In this document: positions 31,211-34,483 of the stretch, piece after piece
Numbering within the stretch: the stretch's first letter is position 1
Layout of the letters: each line of letters begins with the position of its first letter
NCBI GenBank assembly: GCA_021844355.1
Contig: JAKBTP010000101.1
Location: 1-34,483, forward strand
Direction: 5' to 3'
Source of the DNA: a bacterium
Lineage (GTDB): Bacteria > Chloroflexota > Dormibacteria > Aeolococcales > Bog-877
Length of the DNA stretch: 34,483 nucleotides
Position numbers and translations under genes: made by a program
The notes under the pieces: model-generated
The model's database searches: none
Told to the model about the DNA's origin: nothing
What the model saw: the letters and a program-made list of their open reading frames with translations, nothing else

Positions 31211-32068
31211 ATGCCACTCGCGGTGGGGGTCAAGTTCCGCCGCCACGGCCCCCTCAACTACTACGCGCCCCCCGCCGACGAGGAGCTGGCCCCGGGCTGC
31301 CGGGTGCTGGCCGAGACCGCCCGCGGCCCGGAGATCGGTGAGGTGGTGATGGGCGCCACGGAGCTGGCCCCGGAGCTGCTTCCCAGAAGGCTTGAGCCGG
31401 TGATACGGCGGGCCACGGAGGAGGACCTGCGCCAGCGCCAGGCGATGGACGAGAGGCTGCCGGCCGCGATGGCCGCCGCCCGAGAGCTGGTGGCGCGCCG
31501 CGACCTGCCCGTCAAGGTGGCGCGGGCGGAGATCAACTTCGAGGGCAGCCGCATCCTCTTCGACCTCACCGCCGAGCGCCAGACCGCCTACCAGGACCTG
31601 GCCCGGGAGCTGGCCACCGAGCTTCGCTGCCGGGTGGAGATCCGCCAGATCGGAGCCCGGGACGAGGCGCGAATCCAGGACGGCTACGGGCCGTGCGGGC
31701 GCCGCCTCTGCTGCTCCTCCTGGCTCAAGGAGTTCGTGCCGGTCACCATCAAGATGGCCAAGGAGCAGGGGCTACCCCTCAACCCCACCCGCCTCAACGG
31801 CATGTGCGGCAAGCTCAAGTGCTGCCTCCAGTACGAGAACGAGCAGTACGTCGAGGTGAAGCGCCGTCTGCCCCGCCCCGGCCAGCAGCTCCAACTGGAC
31901 CAGGGTGCCGCGGTGGTGTCCGAGGTCGACGTGGTCCGTGAGCAGGTGCTGGTCACCATGACCGAGAGTGGCACCGTGATGGCGGTGCCGGCAGCCGAGG
32001 TGGAGTCCCCGGCGGCCGGCAGGCGGAAGGGCCGCCGCAGCGGCCCCGCGAGGGAGCCGGAGGGCTGA
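31211..32068 (+). CDS. ricT: PSP1-domain protein RicT (YaaT)
   Basis: A 285-residue PSP1 protein. In Bacillus, RicT works with RicA and RicF as an Fe-S-containing complex that influences RNase Y processing, competence and sporulation. The two Cys-rich motifs are intact: GPCGRRLCCSSWL and GMCGKLKCCLQYE (about residues 161-173 and 197-209). The ATG at 31211 has GAGGAG upstream with good spacing. Neighbouring holB matches the Bacillus order. RicA and RicF are not in the window, so whether the whole complex exists is unknown. The C-terminus is basic (GRRKGRRSG). Confidence 0.92.
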   Translation: MPLAVGVKFRRHGPLNYYAPPADEELAPGCRVLAETARGPEIGEVVMGATELAPELLPRRLEPVIRRATEEDLRQRQAMDERLPAAMAAARELVARRDLPVKVARAEINFEGSRILFDLTAERQTAYQDLARELATELRCRVEIRQIGARDEARIQDGYGPCGRRLCCSSWLKEFVPVTIKMAKEQGLPLNPTRLNGMCGKLKCCLQYENEQYVEVKRRLPRPGQQLQLDQGAAVVSEVDVVREQVLVTMTESGTVMAVPAAEVESPAAGRRKGRRSGPAREPEG

Positions 32069-32078
32069 CCCGAGGCGG

Positions 32079-32681
32079 TCAGCGCCGGCGCAGATACCTC
32101 CAGGCAACCCAGGCGCTGGCGGCCAGGGCGGCCAGCCCCAAGGCGCCTGCCAGTCGGCGGTCCCTCAGCTGAGCCCTCGGCTGCACCGGCGGCAGGATCT
32201 CGAGCTGAGGTGGGGGCCCGGCCGCCGGGGCCGCGGCCACCGGGGCCGACTCCTGGCGTAAGCGCGTCTCCAGCGCCCGGCGGAACCTGGCCACCCCCTG
32301 GGAGACGGCCCGCTCCTGGGCCGCGGCACCGGCCTCGTCTATCCGTCCCCGCCCGTCCACCAGGACGGTGAGGCGGAGGTCCGATCCTCCGTCCGGCGCC
32401 TCCCGGACGCGGGCGCGGACCTCGACGTGGGCCCTCCCCTCGCCGCGCACCTCGCGACCGCTCAGCGTCCAGGTGACCCGTTTCCCCGGCTCCTCGATGT
32501 GCTGGCGGCCGTACCCTCGGTAGGTCACGGCGTGACCCCCGATCGTCGCTCGCACAGTTCCCCGGCCGGCCTCCGACCGGCGCAGGCCGGGCAGGAGCTC
32601 AGCCGCCCCACCCTCCAGCACCAGAAGGCTCCACACCCTCTCCGGGGCGGCCGCCAGCCGGATCTCTTCGATGTAGGTCAT
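32079..32681 (-). CDS. SRPBCC/CoxG-like protein with C-terminal membrane anchor
   Basis: A 200-residue protein. Residues 1-140 look like a START/SRPBCC-type hydrophobic-pocket domain (MTYIEEIRLAAAPERVWSLLV, GHAVTYRGYGRQHIEEPGKRVTW), similar in layout to CoxG. A Pro/Ala linker then leads to a single C-terminal helix (LAGALGLAALAASAWVAWRYL) with an RRR end, so it would be tail-anchored. CoxG proteins help recruit enzymes to the membrane, but no CO dehydrogenase genes are present. The start overlaps the RDD gene stop (ATGA), suggesting the two act together. Function unknown. Confidence 0.7.
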   Translation of the reverse strand: MTYIEEIRLAAAPERVWSLLVLEGGAAELLPGLRRSEAGRGTVRATIGGHAVTYRGYGRQHIEEPGKRVTWTLSGREVRGEGRAHVEVRARVREAPDGGSDLRLTVLVDGRGRIDEAGAAAQERAVSQGVARFRRALETRLRQESAPVAAAPAAGPPPQLEILPPVQPRAQLRDRRLAGALGLAALAASAWVAWRYLRRR

Positions 32682-33397
32682 GACCGGCCCTCCTCATCTC
32701 CACTGCCGCCACTGGCGCCCTCCGGAGGCGGCGGCGCGGCGGGCTCCCAGCCCGGGAGGTGTCGGCCGCGAGGCGCGGGGGGTGAGCTCGGGGGGCGCCG
32801 GGGGGCGGGTGGTGCCACCAGCTGGGACAGCGGGGTGCCCGCCAGCTCCCGCCGCACCACCATGGTGCCAGCCAGCAGGTCCTCCAGGGCCCGGCGGTCA
32901 GGACGGGAGATGATCAGGATCGGGCTGCCCACGTACTCGAAGAACAGCAGCGGAAGGCTGATCGGGGTCACCAGCAGGGGCAGCCAGAAGGGGATCGAGC
33001 GGAGCACCGCGGCGCGCACGCTGAGCGGGGACCCGTCCAGCCTGGTGATCCGCAGGCCGAGGGCGAGCTTGCCCGGCGTGGCCCCCCAGATGAGGTAGCT
33101 GGCTATGAGATAGGCGGCGGTGAGCACCTCGATGGCGATGTAGAAGTGGAACACCGTGGCGTTGACGTCCGGGTACTTGGCGAGGGAGGCGCTCAGCCCC
33201 GCCTTGGGGTGGCTCTGGTAGTAGGCAGACCAGCGGTTCACCTCCCCGGCGGCGATGAGCTCGTATGCCACCACCTCAGGGATCAGGAGGGCGAAGAAGT
33301 CGATCACCCCGGCAAGGAAGCGGGGTCCACGGGGAAGTGGGGGGTGGCCCCAGTTCGAGTTGGCCCGGTCGGCGCCGTCCGGGGTCTGCCGCAACAC
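32678..33397 (-). CDS. RDD-family membrane protein
   Basis: A 239-residue polytopic membrane protein with the RDD signature spread over its helices: PRFLAGVIDFFALLIPEVV (Arg then Asp in helix 1), ATPGKLALGLRITRLDG and RRALEDLLAGTMVV. RDD proteins have been linked to ion or osmolyte transport, but most are uncharacterised. The C-terminus is a long Pro-rich cytoplasmic tail ending in acidic residues. The GTG start at 33397 has GAGGGAG 3 nt upstream. It is co-transcribed with the SRPBCC gene by ATGA overlap. Confidence 0.85.
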   Translation of the reverse strand: MLRQTPDGADRANSNWGHPPLPRGPRFLAGVIDFFALLIPEVVAYELIAAGEVNRWSAYYQSHPKAGLSASLAKYPDVNATVFHFYIAIEVLTAAYLIASYLIWGATPGKLALGLRITRLDGSPLSVRAAVLRSIPFWLPLLVTPISLPLLFFEYVGSPILIISRPDRRALEDLLAGTMVVRRELAGTPLSQLVAPPAPRRPPSSPPAPRGRHLPGWEPAAPPPPEGASGGSGDEEGRS

Positions 33398-33457
33398 TGG
33401 CTCCCTCTCGGCCCGCCTCGGATCCCGGTCTCATGGTCTCAAGGCGTCGCGAACTTG

Positions 33458-33463
33458 ATTCTA
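33458..33463 (-). promoter_or_regulatory. -10 element for the RDD operon
   Basis: On the minus strand TAGAAT lies about 60 nt before the RDD start codon, implying a leader of about 54 nt. A -35 was not identified. The 191-bp gap to the pilin gene holds no other clear feature. Confidence 0.35.
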
Positions 33464-33588
33464 AGCACCTTGGGCGAGTGCCGCCTCGGAAAACGGGAAC
33501 CACGGATGGGAGCAGGGCACCCGCCGAAGCCGTAACGATTGATGCACGGCGGATCGGAACGGCGCACCTCACCAATACAGTCAGGGGC

Positions 33589-33813
33589 ATGCAGAAGCCC
33601 AACCGGGGCTCTACGAGAGTGCTCATCTCGGCTCGTCTGCGGGGCTGGGCGGAGCACCTTCGGAGCGGCTCCCCGGGGCAGGGGATGGTTGAGTACGCGC
33701 TCATCCTGATGCTGGTGGCCATGGTTCTCATCGTCATCGTCGGAGTGCTGGGAGGGCATGTGACGAACATGTATTCCAACATCTCCAATGGAGTTGCGCG
33801 CGCCAGCAGCTGA
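33589..33813 (+). CDS. Flp/Fap-type pilin component
   Basis: A 74-residue protein. After a basic N-terminus, the segment GQGMVEYALILMLVAMVLIVIVGVLGG is the conserved prepilin cleavage and hydrophobic helix of Flp-type (type IVb) pilins. Cleavage before MVEY by a prepilin peptidase would follow the G/x-E5 rule, with Glu at +3 to +5. The mature pilin would be about 44 residues, ending in SNISNGVARASS. The ORF track begins at 33265 but ATG 33589 is family-like in length. TACAGT ends 7 nt before it, so it may be leaderless. No tad assembly genes are in the window, so this is an isolated pilin locus. Confidence 0.85.
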   Translation: MQKPNRGSTRVLISARLRGWAEHLRSGSPGQGMVEYALILMLVAMVLIVIVGVLGGHVTNMYSNISNGVARASS

Positions 33814-33842
33814 CCCGACCGGGGGGCCCTCCGGGCCTCTGC

Positions 33843-33880
33843 TATCCTCGACTTCGGAGCCGCCGGCCGCCTCCGGCCGG
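33843..33880 (+). promoter_or_regulatory. -10 element and leader hairpin of the ferredoxin gene
   Basis: TATCCT (33843-33848) would start transcription near 33855. The short leader then contains a perfect stem CCGGCC-GCCTCC-GGCCGG (33863-33880), followed by GAGGAG at about 33891. The hairpin sits between the transcription start and the Shine-Dalgarno and may stabilise the mRNA or tune translation. Confidence 0.35.
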
Positions 33881-33907
33881 AACCGATTCTGAGGAGTACC
33901 CGCGCAC

Positions 33908-34207
33908 ATGACCTACGTGATCGGCGAGACCTGCATCGACGTCAAGGACAAGTCCTGCGTAGAAGTGTGTCCGGTGGACTGCATCATCGGCGGCGACGAG
34001 GACCGGATGCTCTTCATCGACCCCGCCGAGTGCATCGACTGCGGGGCCTGCGTCGACCCCTGCCCGGTGGACGCCATCTACGCCGAGGAGGACCTTCCCC
34101 CGGAGTGGGGGGAGTACGTCGAGATCAACCGGGAGTACTTCCAGGACCGGGAGGCGGCCCGGGCCAAGGTGGCGGTCAAGGAGGTCACCCCGGCTCAGCT
34201 CGACTGA
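33908..34207 (+). CDS. fdxA: 7Fe-type ferredoxin
   Basis: A 99-residue [3Fe-4S][4Fe-4S] ferredoxin. Cysteines C9, C17, C21 and C25 (CIDVKDKSCVEVCPVDC) and C42, C45, C48 and C52 (CIDCGACVDPCP) match the Azotobacter-type 7Fe layout. There C9, C17 and C52 bind the 3Fe cluster, C21, C42, C45 and C48 bind the 4Fe cluster, and C25 is the extra one. The acidic C-terminal segment PPEWGEYVEINREYFQ is also family-typical. It is a low-potential electron carrier; the partner is unknown here. The start is ATG 33908, with GAGGAG about 11 nt upstream. Confidence 0.94.
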   Translation: MTYVIGETCIDVKDKSCVEVCPVDCIIGGDEDRMLFIDPAECIDCGACVDPCPVDAIYAEEDLPPEWGEYVEINREYFQDREAARAKVAVKEVTPAQLD

Positions 34208-34341
34208 GCTCCTCCTCGTCGGCGATTAGGGTCATTACCACAAGCTCTGCCCGCTATTCTTGGTGTGACTATCCCGATGCCCGGCGCCGCCACCGGCGCT
34301 ATCGTCTGGGGAGCAGGCGGCTTTGGGCATGGAGGAGCCAG
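34208..34341 (+). promoter_or_regulatory. Upstream region of glnA-like gene with candidate -10 elements and a hairpin
   Basis: TATTCT (34255-34260) and TATCGT (34300-34305) are possible -10 hexamers without good -35 partners. GCGCCG-CCAC-CGGCGC (34284-34299) is a perfect stem directly before the second one and could be an operator or the terminator of fdxA; no T-run follows. Confidence 0.3.
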
Positions 34342-34483
34342 ATGGCTATGACCGTGGACCGGCAGCTGGGGGTGGAGGCGGGGACTGACCCCAAGGCGGT
34401 GATCGCCTTCGCCAGGGACCAGGGCGTCAAGATCGTCGACTTCCGCTTCAGCGACCTCTTGGGCCAGTGGCAGCACTTCAGCA
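34342..34483 (+). CDS. glnA: Glutamine synthetase type I, N-terminal fragment
   Basis: The first 47 codons of a gene cut by the window end. The residues VKIVDFRFSDLLGQWQHFS match the N-terminal beta-grasp of type I glutamine synthetase, which makes glutamine from glutamate, ammonia and ATP. ATG 34342 has GGAGGA at 34331-34336 with 5 nt spacing; the short N-terminal MAMTVDRQLGVEAGTD is normal for high-GC homologues. This ORF is absent from the ORF track because it has no stop in the window. The adenylylation site and active-site residues are out of view. Confidence 0.88.
   Translation, partial: MAMTVDRQLGVEAGTDPKAVIAFARDQGVKIVDFRFSDLLGQWQHFS

Noticed and set aside
33825-33838. GGCCC-TCC-GGGCC as a terminator for the pilin gene
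   Set aside because: The stem is short, there is no T-run, and it sits directly against the ferredoxin -10.
1-34483. CRISPR arrays, insertion sequences, prophage or integrase genes
   Set aside because: No regularly spaced repeats, transposase motifs or terminal inverted repeats were seen; tRNA genes show no duplicated 3' end suggestive of an att site.

Overview
The window is about 34.5 kb of very GC-rich bacterial chromosome, densely packed and with many 4-bp start/stop overlaps. There are no insertion sequences, prophage genes or CRISPR arrays. Inositol-3-phosphate synthase with a PIM-type mannosyltransferase/acyltransferase set, a HEAT-repeat protein of a type I associate with actinobacteria, probable leaderless genes and a RicT (PSP1) protein next to holB together suggest an uncultured high-GC Terrabacteria lineage, for example Ca. 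Dormibacterota or a neighbour of Actinomycetota/Chloroflexota. This placement is inference from gene content; no rRNA gene is present.

Layout. 1-1450: the 3' end of an unknown gene, a GNAT acetyltransferase and a HEAT-repeat protein. 1575-4425: a translation and toxin-antitoxin block. On the minus strand lie a small membrane protein, gltX (probable TTG start), tRNA-Gln(CTG) and a VapBC-type pair; tRNA-Glu(TTC) is divergent, so GluRS sits between the two tRNAs a non-discriminating enzyme would charge. 4834-10088: OsmC-like protein, PucR regulator coupled to a membrane protein, a divergent MDR oxidoreductase and a dynamin-like GTPase.

10161-14915: an ArsR regulator followed by ino1, a PatA-like acyltransferase, a PimA-like mannosyltransferase and a CDP-alcohol phosphatidyltransferase. 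These form a compact route from glucose-6-phosphate to phosphatidylinositol and probably acylated PI mannosides.

14959-25894: a three-carbon regulon headed by a perfect 7-3-7 inverted repeat and a promoter: glpF, dhaK, dhaL, glpK, glpA, glpB, glpC and a DhaM-HPr-EI fusion. It combines glycerol uptake, phosphorylation and quinone-linked G3P oxidation with PEP-dependent dihydroxyacetone phosphorylation. The last protein keeps a complete Enzyme I, so the whole phosphorelay could run on one chain.

25980-34483: pgsA, an epimerase-like SDR and a PlsC-like acyltransferase (lipids); purE, purK, holB, ricT; divergent RDD and SRPBCC membrane proteins; a Flp-type pilin; a 7Fe ferredoxin; and the first 47 codons of a glutamine synthetase cut by the window end.

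The most notable signals are the single-chain DHA phosphorelay in a merged glp-dha cluster, the PI/PIM locus under an ArsR gene, the tRNA-Glu/gltX/tRNA-Gln arrangement, and repeated -10/6-nt/start-codon geometry pointing to leaderless transcripts.
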